From Thermoplasmata archaeon (lineage in GTDB: Archaea; Thermoplasmatota; E2; UBA202; JdFR-43), in contig JAGGXG010000077.1 in the NCBI GenBank assembly GCA_021163175.1, positions 1 to 17,198 on the forward strand: a stretch of 17,198 nucleotides of DNA. Reading direction: 5' to 3'. A program made the translations under genes and the position numbers. Shown one piece after another: positions 8,701 through 15,479 of the stretch (position 1 is its first letter; each line of letters begins with the position of its first letter). The notes below the pieces were generated by a model. It made no database searches, was not told where the DNA came from, and worked only from the letters and a program-made list of their open reading frames with translations.

Positions 8701-9643
8701 TTTCCAAAGGGTCATTTACATAGCCCATATCCCATTTTATATTCCCCTCCGTCGTATTGCGCCATGCTTCGTTGCCCTCAAAATCACAATTTTTTATTCC
8801 AGAATAGATGTTGCTATATTCTCCATTTTTTCTTCCGTTCTCCTTTGTATCCCAGTAAATGTAATAGTATCTTCTTTCATGCGGTTTCAGCGCTCCTTCC
8901 AGAACCCATATCAGCGTGGCATTGGCATTTTTTACAGGATCATAGCTAGGCGATAAAACGATTTCTCTTCCAACACTCCTTAAAGGATGCCATGTTCCAT
9001 TATCATTTTCATATTCTATCACTCTAACCGAATCCGGATCGAAAGTTCTTTTTGAAAATGAGCCAGTTTGAATGCCAGCAATTATGTCCATCAATTTTGT
9101 GAAATTTAAATTGCAGTAAACCATTTTGTTTTGATATACATAGTCGCTTCTCTTCCCGAACATTGAAACATATAGCGGCACTCTATAATGCCATTTTTCA
9201 TCCCACCATGTTGCTTTGCCTGTTTCTGGAGGAAATACTGCATATTCCGGTTTCATAACATGGATTTCGATGCTTGCAAGATTGTTGTCCTCGCTTTCTT
9301 CATTTACCATGTTGTTGTAATCGGCAAATATGAAAATTGTATGATTCCCTTTTTCAGCAAGCCAGTATAAAGTTTCTTTTTTGCTCTCTCCAGCTTTTAA
9401 AGTTACATTTATGCTATCAACTATTTTGTTTCTATCATCAACAAACATTGCAACTTCAAAACTAACTGTTTCATCTCCGTTATTGGCTACTGTAAAATTT
9501 ACTGGCACTTCATCGCCATCATAAATTTTACCTGATGGAATCTCAACATTTTTTATGTATATATCTGGCTTGGCTGCAATTGAGATATTTGAAAAGAGCA
9601 TAAGGAACATAATCAACACTGTCAATTTTTTGCTTACCGTCAC
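5753..9643 (-). CDS. Giant CARDB-domain surface protein, calcium loops, C-terminal anchor
   Basis: This 1296-residue protein is exported and membrane-anchored. A signal peptide spans about 1-23 (ending SNISIA), and a C-terminal helix at about 1272-1292 is followed by RRKY. Between them are a CARDB-like domain (about 25-129), a DUF2341-like entry WWDEKWHYRVPLY at 146-158, and two jelly-roll-like segments (about 285-445 and 510-678) with features of carbohydrate-binding modules. Two more CARDB-like domains (about 728-845 and 848-958) and two Ig-like repeats with DDE-S-I motifs (about 962-1062 and 1068-1162) follow. Calcium-type loops DYDGDGVPDKIE, DVNGDGYLD and DANGDGVYDHY lie at 1167-1250. Many N-x-S/T sites fit a glycosylated archaeal surface protein. 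The first available start is the GTG at 9643, with AAGGAG only 1 nt before it, so the start is uncertain. Adhesion or cell-surface binding is inferred. Confidence 0.85.
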   Translation of the reverse strand: MTVSKKLTVLIMFLMLFSNISIAAKPDIYIKNVEIPSGKIYDGDEVPVNFTVANNGDETVSFEVAMFVDDRNKIVDSINVTLKAGESKKETLYWLAEKGNHTIFIFADYNNMVNEESEDNNLASIEIHVMKPEYAVFPPETGKATWWDEKWHYRVPLYVSMFGKRSDYVYQNKMVYCNLNFTKLMDIIAGIQTGSFSKRTFDPDSVRVIEYENDNGTWHPLRSVGREIVLSPSYDPVKNANATLIWVLEGALKPHERRYYYIYWDTKENGRKNGEYSNIYSGIKNCDFEGNEAWRNTTEGNIKWDMGYVNDPLEKDRCYRIHAKGLYGFGRAWIKDYYTKVNYAKVTQSIKVPDEGQSNYIFHGKVYVASDIDIFEWEIAIDNNVIASGRINSGWNEITRNVTSYLHGKTSALVSFMLKITQTQIYKDAHEVNAYIDSFWIESENLESKIYENYSSGWDGSVDVEKEFVAGVKGKNSIEKIEVKTLADPKEVVAKLYSPYQKVVKATIPFPDPGFEWSYTSTFISDEKTGNAEIKSGVSHSGSKSVLLKLSNYIGKFKIENENVKEKDSAGFRQNITYQIPLSYIPSLFFWYKIDKSSSSSYLNYTLLTIGSSPLSHKIYLSSLSRDGDWHMYRLPDSIVKKWRNHGGKLAGIEIRLIAGEEGAEDTIYIDDLGYSLMPVDSDRTSWVVNNFYNFTNGELTGRWRLDVIASDASDYRITKSVFMEVLPSADLEVYKIDFPNGLQEGEMGKFIVYVRNNGPKSINDSTPINVSLTLYQDALKPIKLKKSIAGLNKGESKQVYFEWTASYGNASYDGIWNVIARINEENVIDEWNSMNNWLAKKIKIEPRPDMKIEMDDIAFSPMHPLNGKVNITTIVHNIGYKEGNARLKIYEKEEEEKRYILISNTSLQKIIGGKSWERFSFQWNALSNGTYNIKIVVECDDELNTANNVVIKDLKVGGNVDTNKPHILNARLNKKTVCMGEEFTITATIFDDETSIDKAIIYIGNESDEIETVMHRIDETDVYYANFTINKIGEYWFYVKAWDTANIQNENESKKEYFRTIYEGIETNPPNITGITYQSKQVVDEPVNISAYIDDESGILNAYIYIIHNGIEEKEEMEHKNGSKIYYYSRKYDVGNYAFYIEAIDNSANRNRNTTSKHFFEIPSDYDGDGVPDKIEINVGGDPKNRNDTINVSVDRWIGYLIFIKEDNKYIYWSKTDNKTRDTSSKDVNGDGYLDILFDANGDGVYDHYYNKHEGSINIYKETKEEKEIEMIWILPPSILFIVVGLLFIILRRKY

Positions 9644-9665
9644 ACTCCTTTAATAAAAAATTTGG

Positions 9666-9673
9666 TTATATAA
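9666..9673 (-). promoter_or_regulatory. Putative TATA box of the giant surface-protein gene
   Basis: On the minus strand TTATATAA lies in the 58-nt gap between the TadC/FlaJ gene and the surface-protein gene, about 26 nt before the GTG at 9643. This spacing would start transcription almost at the start codon. The gene may be expressed apart from the motor operon, or in addition to read-through from it. Confidence 0.45.
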
Positions 9674-9701
9674 TTTATGGTATCTTCTTCACCTAAGCAA
9701 A

Positions 9702-11432
9702 TCAGAACATTAGTCTGAATGCTAGATATGTTACAAGAACCATTATTGCAGCATGTCTCAATCCCGCTATCATTTTTCCTTCTGAAAGTGCTCCAGCGAC
9801 TATGCCATTGCCTATCGCCTGTGACAATGCTGTGCATACATATATGAAGCGGTATTCCTCTATGCTCGCCCCTCCAACACTCACGCCGATTCCGCCGCCA
9901 GCGCCGCCTATGGCTTTGCTGGCTGCTATGAGTTTTGGCAGGAACATGCCCGAGAGTATGGCTATCACTGCAAGAAAAACAAAAAAGGAAACATAGATAA
10001 TCATCAAATACATCTTCATCTCTGTTTTGCGTTCAGCCTGTAATATTTTTATTTCCCTTACATTTTTGGCTGCTGCTTCTATAACATCTGCTATTTTTCC
10101 TCCAGATTCGGAAGCTTTAACCACCATTGTAGTTGTTCTTATAACCAAAGGTGTGTTGATACGCTCTCCAAATCTTCTCAAAGCTTCGCTAAATGGAACA
10201 CCCCATGATATCTGAACAGCCATTTTTTTAATCTCAGGCGTGAGATAGCCATAATCTCCTTTGGCAGCGTTTTCAACAGCTTTTGCCATCGTCATTCCCG
10301 CTTTTCTTGACTCAGCTAAATCGCGTAAAAATTCTGGAAAGCGCTCTTCCATTAAGTCTATTCTTCTATATAATGAGTATTCATAAAAACCATATGGGCC
10401 TATCAAAACGAGTATGGCGAATATTGCAAAGTCAATGGAGTTGGATGGAGTTACTTTTATTGGGCCTATGGAAGTCATCATTTTCAATTGAGCCATTATC
10501 GCCATTATTATGAAAACAACGGCAATTATAACGGAGGTGGAAAGAATGATTATCCTGTACAAAGTATGTATGTCGTATTTCTCCTTAAGCTTTGTTGTTT
10601 TTTCTGGTAGTATAAAAAGAATGTAAAGCATAACCGTTATCAATAAACCCAAGCTCGTAAATATTATTGCATATTGCCATGGAAGATAACTCACTTTAAC
10701 TTTTGGTAAGCCAATTATTGTTAGGATATTTATTACCATGAATATTGCAATAAATGCAACGATTGTTGCATACAATATGTTTCTTCTGAATATTACCTCT
10801 TCCCTTACTGTTCTCCCTTTTTCATATATCCCTATTATGGATCCAACAGGAGATGGAAGTTCCCCACCTGTTATAAGTGCAGCCATCCAGAATATTATGG
10901 CGATGTTTATCATAAATAAAGGATCTCCCATTTTTTTGAGCAATGGAAGCGCATTTGGAGGAAGATGATATATATCGAGCTGCGACGCAAGCACAGCAAT
11001 GGAGAGAATTGTTGCTATAAGGAAGAGAAGGAAATAACTTCTATTCTTCTCGGCTGTTGGAATCGAAAATACAGTGTACAGCATTAAAAGAAGAACAATC
11101 CCTATGAATAAATCGATTAAAATGCGTGGAATTGATAGATTGAAGAATACTATAAATATGTTCAATATAGTTGTGAAGATGAGAAAAACGAAAGATAGCA
11201 GGGAGGAAAAATAGTATTTCCATTCCCTCTCCTTCACATCTTCCGGTATAAAAACGAGCATATCCTCCTTTATTTTTCTTTGTATCGCCGAGAAAGCGAG
11301 GAAAATTAATATTGAGGAGGCAAGAACAACATTTGAGAGAGTGTAACTTCCCTTTGCCCTCAGGATCATAGATGCCCCAATGAAGAGGGACATCAAAATG
11401 AATGCAATCCATGTAATTCTTTTTCCAATCAT
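9702..11432 (-). CDS. FlaJ/TadC-like pilus assembly membrane protein, long N-terminus
   Basis: The 576-residue protein carries a type II secretion F (T2SSF) domain at about residues 365-500, including FPEFLRDLAESRKAGMTMA, WGVPFSEALRRFG and a KASESGGKIADVIE stretch. This domain forms the inner-membrane platform that the secretion ATPase acts on in pili, archaella and Tad systems. About three membrane segments follow (474-496, 525-545, 555-574) with a Gly-rich loop at 509-522. The first 350 residues are nearly all hydrophobic, with about ten predicted membrane helices and little loop, which is unusual for the family. GGAGGTG just before the ATG supports the start. One base separates it from the stop of the upstream T2SSF gene, so the two are translationally close and probably form one platform. 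Confidence 0.85.
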   Translation of the reverse strand: MIGKRITWIAFILMSLFIGASMILRAKGSYTLSNVVLASSILIFLAFSAIQRKIKEDMLVFIPEDVKEREWKYYFSSLLSFVFLIFTTILNIFIVFFNLSIPRILIDLFIGIVLLLMLYTVFSIPTAEKNRSYFLLFLIATILSIAVLASQLDIYHLPPNALPLLKKMGDPLFMINIAIIFWMAALITGGELPSPVGSIIGIYEKGRTVREEVIFRRNILYATIVAFIAIFMVINILTIIGLPKVKVSYLPWQYAIIFTSLGLLITVMLYILFILPEKTTKLKEKYDIHTLYRIIILSTSVIIAVVFIIMAIMAQLKMMTSIGPIKVTPSNSIDFAIFAILVLIGPYGFYEYSLYRRIDLMEERFPEFLRDLAESRKAGMTMAKAVENAAKGDYGYLTPEIKKMAVQISWGVPFSEALRRFGERINTPLVIRTTTMVVKASESGGKIADVIEAAAKNVREIKILQAERKTEMKMYLMIIYVSFFVFLAVIAILSGMFLPKLIAASKAIGGAGGGIGVSVGGASIEEYRFIYVCTALSQAIGNGIVAGALSEGKMIAGLRHAAIMVLVTYLAFRLMF

Positions 11433-11433
11433 T

Positions 11434-12309
11434 TCACACCTCCGGAGCCATTGAGCTTATTGCCAAAGCAAATCCTAAGTGGGAGACAGGAAGCATCACA
11501 AAAGCAATAAGATATAAAATCATCAGGGAGCCGCCGCCTCCGCCGCCTATAAGTGTCATTATTGAAAGTATTATGATGAGAAACAATGGGCCAGCAACAA
11601 CAACAGTAACATAGCTTTCTGCAAGCACACCGAGTGTATCCAAAAATTCTTTCTGTAATCTCCTGTTTTCACGCATGTATTCTTCCGCTTTCGCCAAAAA
11701 ATAATTTTTAAGGTTGCCGCCAGATGTTATTGTTGTTATCGCTCCCTGTAAAAATTCCTGAAATCTTATGGAAGGCGTCCTTCTAACAGCATTTCTCAAA
11801 GCAGTTATGATATCGATGCTAAAAATGGCTATATCGCGATAAATCCATGCTGCCTCCTTGCTAACTTCTCCATAAACCTTTTGCTCCCCGAGAGCTTTGA
11901 ATATTAATGCTGGAGTGATTCCAGCTGTTGATAAAGCGGCTATGAAATTTAGGGCATATGGTAATTTATTCTCTATATCTTTCTTCCTTGAATTCGCCCT
12001 TGTTTCTGGAATCATTAGAGTAATGAAATATGCCATCGCAGCCAAAAGCAATGGAGATGGAATTAGAATAGCGAGTATTTTTGGAGGAAGAGAAATGCCG
12101 ATGGTGGAGAGCAAAGGATAAATTAAAATCAAAATTACTCCTGCTATTGCGCCCATTATCCCATTCATCCATGCGAATGAAATATATGCTTCTGGCCTAA
12201 CCTCCATGAAAGCTTTCTCCAAACTCCTCTTTATATATTCAATCTGCGAGGATTTCGCCGCCCGCCTGCCGAATACTTTATAGCACAGACTCTGGTATTT
12301 TGTCAACAT
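11434..12309 (-). CDS. TadC/FlaJ-like type II secretion F-domain protein
   Basis: At 291 residues this is the shorter of two adjacent platform proteins. It has a basic N-terminal region (about 10-40), two membrane segments (about 46-70 and 76-100), a cytoplasmic T2SSF domain (about 115-235) with LPYALNFIAALSTAGITPALIF and a GAITTITSGGNLKNYF stretch, and two C-terminal membrane segments (about 232-254 and 261-286) separated by a GGGGGG run. It overlaps the ATPase gene by 32 nt and ends 1 nt before the next F-domain gene, so the three form an operon. AAGG lies within the end of the ATPase gene upstream of the ATG; a later in-frame start cannot be excluded. Confidence 0.85.
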   Translation of the reverse strand: MLTKYQSLCYKVFGRRAAKSSQIEYIKRSLEKAFMEVRPEAYISFAWMNGIMGAIAGVILILIYPLLSTIGISLPPKILAILIPSPLLLAAMAYFITLMIPETRANSRKKDIENKLPYALNFIAALSTAGITPALIFKALGEQKVYGEVSKEAAWIYRDIAIFSIDIITALRNAVRRTPSIRFQEFLQGAITTITSGGNLKNYFLAKAEEYMRENRRLQKEFLDTLGVLAESYVTVVVAGPLFLIIILSIMTLIGGGGGGSLMILYLIAFVMLPVSHLGFALAISSMAPEV

Positions 12310-14020
12310 TTTCTCTTACCTTCTGCAAAACTTTTTCAGGATCTTTATAATAACCTGCTATAACATTTCCAACATCAACATAATGCGCTATTTTATTTTT
12401 TATCATCCATTTTATTACTTCCACCCTATTATTGAATTCTTCATTTAGCTCTTTATCTGTCCAATTACGATATTCAGCTATCCTGTCCATAACGCGACCT
12501 TTTCCAAAATATTCAAAACTATCTTTCCTTGGATTCCATCTGAAGACTTCATTTGTTAAAATGTCATCCGTTGTGGGATCAAGCCCAACGACTTCAACAA
12601 TTTCCTTTATCCTTCTGACCCTCCTCCTGCCTATTCTCATCAATCCCTGTATGACAACAATATCCAGAGCTTGAAGCTGAATTCGAGGAATGTTTATGGG
12701 ATCACCCTCAAGCCTGTGAACAACTGAAAAGATCGAATCAGCATGCATTGTTGAATACACAGTATGGCCTGTTGCCATTGCCTGGAATAAAACAACAGCT
12801 TCCTCGCCTCTTATCTCTCCCACAAGTATGTATTCCGGACGCTGCCTCAAAGCAGCCTTAAGCAATTCAAACATTCCTATTCTGCTTTCCTCTGCCTCTG
12901 CTGTTGTTTCTCTTGTTACAGAAGCAATCCAGTTTGGATGTGGCAGGTTAATCTCTCTTGTATCTTCTATTGATATTATTTTCATTTGAGGTGGAATGAA
13001 TAAACTTAATGCATTCAGTGTTGTTGTTTTTCCAGAAGCTGTTCCTCCAGCTATTATTGCGGAAGCACCATGCTCGATGGCCATCCAGAAATATGCTGCC
13101 ACTTCAGGCGAGATTGTTCCATATTCTGCTAAATGCGTGGGCGTAAAGGGTTCTTCTCTAAATCTCCTTATTGTGAAATTGGAGCCCATTGCAGAAACCT
13201 CTCTTGATAAAGAAGCCTGCAATCTTGAGCCATCTGGCATCGTCGCATCAAGCAACGGGCGGGCTATCGAAATGTGGCGGCCGCATTTTTGAGCAAGTTG
13301 AATAACAAAGGAATCGAGTTCATCATCATCGCGAAACATAACATTCGTTTTTATTGACTCATAATTTCTATGGTATATGAATATTGGCACTCCAGCTGCA
13401 TCGCATGAAATATCTTCAATCATTGGATCTCGCATCAAAACATCTATTTTTCCAAATCCAAGGAAATCTCTTATTATGTAATACATTATTTTTTCATGGG
13501 TTATGTCATCCACTGCCACGCCATAGTCCTTCAATATTCTATCGACATTTTTTCTCAAATATTCTCTTGCCTCATCTTCATTGAATTCCGTTAGCTCGAT
13601 GTCCATTGTTTTTATGAGGGTATCTTTCAAAAAATCTAAAAGCTTTCTCTCTTCCATTGAAAGAGCTGGCTCCAGCACTTCATATATGTGCTCATGGTTT
13701 TCGCTATCATATAAAATCCTGACATATGAAAATGGTTTTGTAACAGGATGAACTTCAATAACTTCTATATTTTCATTTGAAGGAGGTGATAAATCAACCA
13801 TTTCCTTATATTCTTCAAACAATTTCTCCGCATCTTCTCCCCTTTTTATTTTGGATAAAATCTCCCTTGCCTTGAATTTTTCTTCCATTTCCTGAATGTT
13901 TCTCAATTCATCCAGTATTTTTTTTCTTATGGCGAAGAGCTCATCCACACCATGTTTCCTTATCAAAAATGATGCTCTTCTTTTTTCTTCTTTTTCCTCC
14001 TCCCTCATCAATTTTTTCAT
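12278..14020 (-). CDS. TadA/FlaI-type secretion ATPase
   Basis: This is a hexameric VirB11/GspE-superfamily ATPase that powers assembly of type IV pilus-like fibres from the cytoplasm. The Walker A motif GGTASGKT is at residues 325-332. An Asp box follows (SIEDTREINLPHP, 350-362), then Walker B EYILVGEIRGEE (396-407) and the His box TGHTVYSTMHAD (417-428). The N-terminal 80 residues are highly charged and probably helical or coiled-coil. Residues about 115-320 form the usual N-terminal ATPase domain, with ARPLLDATMPDGSRL at 253-267. About 120 residues after the ATPase core include VDEIV-like RRIKEIVEVVGLDP. The length (580) is normal for archaeal members. All catalytic motifs are intact. A TATA-like box 23-30 nt before the ATG and the absence of a ribosome-binding site suggest a leaderless operon mRNA. 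Confidence 0.93.
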   Translation of the reverse strand: MKKLMREEEKEEKRRASFLIRKHGVDELFAIRKKILDELRNIQEMEEKFKAREILSKIKRGEDAEKLFEEYKEMVDLSPPSNENIEVIEVHPVTKPFSYVRILYDSENHEHIYEVLEPALSMEERKLLDFLKDTLIKTMDIELTEFNEDEAREYLRKNVDRILKDYGVAVDDITHEKIMYYIIRDFLGFGKIDVLMRDPMIEDISCDAAGVPIFIYHRNYESIKTNVMFRDDDELDSFVIQLAQKCGRHISIARPLLDATMPDGSRLQASLSREVSAMGSNFTIRRFREEPFTPTHLAEYGTISPEVAAYFWMAIEHGASAIIAGGTASGKTTTLNALSLFIPPQMKIISIEDTREINLPHPNWIASVTRETTAEAEESRIGMFELLKAALRQRPEYILVGEIRGEEAVVLFQAMATGHTVYSTMHADSIFSVVHRLEGDPINIPRIQLQALDIVVIQGLMRIGRRRVRRIKEIVEVVGLDPTTDDILTNEVFRWNPRKDSFEYFGKGRVMDRIAEYRNWTDKELNEEFNNRVEVIKWMIKNKIAHYVDVGNVIAGYYKDPEKVLQKVRENVDKIPESVL

Positions 14021-14042
14021 TAATTTATTAAATTTTTTGGGT

Positions 14043-14050
14043 ATTTATAT
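14043..14050 (-). promoter_or_regulatory. Putative TATA box of the secretion-motor operon
   Basis: TATAAATA on the minus strand lies in the 55-nt gap between the UDG and ATPase genes, 23-30 nt before the ATG at 14020. A second AT-rich string, AATATAAAG, lies just upstream. This would make the ATPase gene the first of its own, probably leaderless, transcript. Confidence 0.5.
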
Positions 14051-14075
14051 CTTTATATTATTTACAAACAAATTG

Positions 14076-14633
14076 CTATAATTTTGCTAACATTTCTACA
14101 TCTTTTTTAAAAACATCTTTCAGGGCAGGATTGTATATGCAGGCGGCGGGATGATACAATGGAACTATTTTAATGCCATTCAGAGGTGATGAAAAAACCT
14201 TTCCATGAATTGCTGATATGGGGCGAGGCTTAAAGCCGTAGAGGGAGAGTATAAAAGCCGTCGAAAATCTTCCAAGCGTTGCGATTATCTCTGGCTTTAT
14301 TATCTCGATCTGCATTTCCAGATAAGGGCTGCATGCTTTAATTTCATCTGGCAATGGATCTCTATTGTTTGGAGGGCGACACTTTACAACATTGGTTATG
14401 TATATGCTTTCTCTTTCAATGCCAATCTCTCCCAAAATTTCATTCAAAAGTTGCCCTGCTTTCCCAACAAATGGACGACCCTGCTCATCTTCTTTTTTTC
14501 CTGGAGCCTCGCCAATCATCATGATTCTGGCATTTTCATTTCCTTCTCCAACAACAGCATTCTTCCTGCTTTTCCACAATCTGCATTTTCTGCAATTTTT
14601 GATTTTCTCTTCAATTGCTCTTAAATCATACAT
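14076..14633 (-). CDS. udg: Family 4 uracil-DNA glycosylase (4Fe-4S)
   Basis: This enzyme removes uracil from DNA, the first step of base-excision repair of deaminated cytosine. The catalytic motif A region reads GEAPGKKEDEQGRPFVGKAG (residues 41-60), and the motif B equivalent HPAA starts with His161. Four cysteines suited to the family's iron-sulfur cluster are present at 14, 17, 85 and 101 (NCRKC, VKCRPP, KACSPY). The length of 185 residues is normal. The first 8 nt overlap the end of the preceding small exported-protein gene, so the two are probably co-transcribed with the RNase P gene upstream. Nothing is missing from the active site. Assignment is firm; the precise start is the only plausible ATG near the CxxC pair. 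Confidence 0.95.
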   Translation of the reverse strand: MYDLRAIEEKIKNCRKCRLWKSRKNAVVGEGNENARIMMIGEAPGKKEDEQGRPFVGKAGQLLNEILGEIGIERESIYITNVVKCRPPNNRDPLPDEIKACSPYLEMQIEIIKPEIIATLGRFSTAFILSLYGFKPRPISAIHGKVFSSPLNGIKIVPLYHPAACIYNPALKDVFKKDVEMLAKL

Positions 14634-15045
14634 GGATTATTATCACAGGCATTATCCAGTCAAAAGCAATAGGTTCTTCCATATCGAGTGCTGCACCAAC
14701 GGCGGCTATAGCATAGATGCCCATTTTTAAATTAGTGAAATTATATGAAAAGCCATCACTTTTATCATAATCCCATGTTGATTGAACCATCTCTTTTTTC
14801 AGGACATCATTCAGCGAAAGATACACAACAAAAATGTTATCACTTGCTTCTACCTGCACATTTACAAAGTCTGTGCCAATAAAAATGTAATTTCTGGAAT
14901 TCATAATCTTTTTTCCATCTATATACACACCACTCTGCGGCTGCACGATTTTGACCCATGAATCCTTTTCTATTTTAGCTGGCAACGAGGGCATAAAAAT
15001 TGGCATAAGCAAAATTGCTATGCCAATGATAAGCAACTTTTTCAT
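14626..15045 (-). CDS. Small exported Ig-like protein of unknown function
   Basis: The 139-residue product starts with MKK and a hydrophobic helix (about 4-20) ending near LPAK, which reads as a signal peptide. The mature part resembles one Ig-like beta-sandwich: it starts WVKIVQPQSGVYIDGKKI, has a VNVQVEASDN strand, and contains a WDYDKSDGFSYNF stretch. The WDYD-SDG pattern resembles that in the Ig-like domain of the exported caspase homologue at 2010-3134 (DWDTTAYSDG), and bacterial Ig families commonly show it. I do not recognise a specific family. It lies 21 nt after the RNase P protein gene and overlaps the UDG gene by 8 nt. No ribosome-binding site is visible before the ATG. Function unknown; a cell-surface role is inferred. 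Confidence 0.75.
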   Translation of the reverse strand: MKKLLIIGIAILLMPIFMPSLPAKIEKDSWVKIVQPQSGVYIDGKKIMNSRNYIFIGTDFVNVQVEASDNIFVVYLSLNDVLKKEMVQSTWDYDKSDGFSYNFTNLKMGIYAIAAVGAALDMEEPIAFDWIMPVIIIHV

Positions 15046-15066
15046 AATTATAAAATAAAATTTGTA

Positions 15067-15399
15067 TTAAACCTTTCTCCTTTCCTTTATCTCCCTAATG
15101 TATGGGTATCTTCTCACATTTCCACAATTTAGGCATGTTACAACAACTTTGTGCTTCTGCAGCCTTACTCTACAATTTTTTCCGGGCACGAGATATGAAC
15201 CGCATTTCCTACAAAATCTCATTTTCGCATCTTTTGGAATCCTAACCAGATATTTCATTGAAATTTTTCTTGCAATCTCGACATACCTATTTGAGAGCCC
15301 GAGCCTTCCTTCTTTTGCCCTCCTCTCGGCTTCCGTGAAAAGCTTTTTAATTCTTTCCTCTGCGATTTTTTTCCTCGCTTTTTTTGCCTTTTTATGCAC
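15067..15399 (-). CDS. rnp4: Ribonuclease P protein component 4 (Rpp21/Rpr2)
   Basis: This protein subunit of archaeal RNase P helps the catalytic RNA trim 5' leaders from tRNA precursors. The product is 110 residues, within the usual size. It has a basic helical N-terminus (KKARKKIAEERIKKL), a helix with GLSNRYVEIARKISMKY at 34-50, and a zinc ribbon with Cys at 63, 66, 89 and 92 (FCRKCGSYL and TCLNCGN) around the basic segment NCRVRLQKH. An extra Cys lies at 76. The start is a GTG at 15399; an ATG 2 nt upstream is in another frame. A TATA-like box 23-30 nt upstream fits a leaderless transcript. It is first in the minus-strand cluster and divergent from the PAC2 gene. Confidence 0.93.
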   Translation of the reverse strand: MHKKAKKARKKIAEERIKKLFTEAERRAKEGRLGLSNRYVEIARKISMKYLVRIPKDAKMRFCRKCGSYLVPGKNCRVRLQKHKVVVTCLNCGNVRRYPYIREIKERRKV

Positions 15400-15421
15400 A
15401 TTTTAATGGAAAAAGAAATAC

Positions 15422-15429
15422 TTATATTT
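15422..15429 (-). promoter_or_regulatory. Putative TATA box of rnp4
   Basis: AATATAAG on the minus strand lies 23-30 nt before the GTG at 15399. It is one half of a divergent promoter region shared with the PAC2 gene (15452-15460 on the plus strand). Confidence 0.45.
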
Positions 15430-15451
15430 TCTTTCCTTGCCAGCAAGAAAT

Positions 15452-15460
15452 ATTATAAAT
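15452..15460 (+). promoter_or_regulatory. Putative TATA box of the PAC2-family gene
   Basis: ATTATAAAT lies 20-28 nt before the ATG at 15480, preceded by a purine-rich stretch (AGCAAGAAA). The spacing supports a leaderless start at that ATG in preference to the TTG at 15471. Confidence 0.45.
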
Positions 15461-15479
15461 CGAAAATGCATTGGAAATT

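Noticed and set aside
9640..9837. A 65-codon minus-strand frame between the FlaJ-like and surface-protein genes
   Set aside because: It mostly overlaps the 3' end of the FlaJ-like gene in another frame and has no start signal or motif. The true gap is only 58 nt and fits a promoter.
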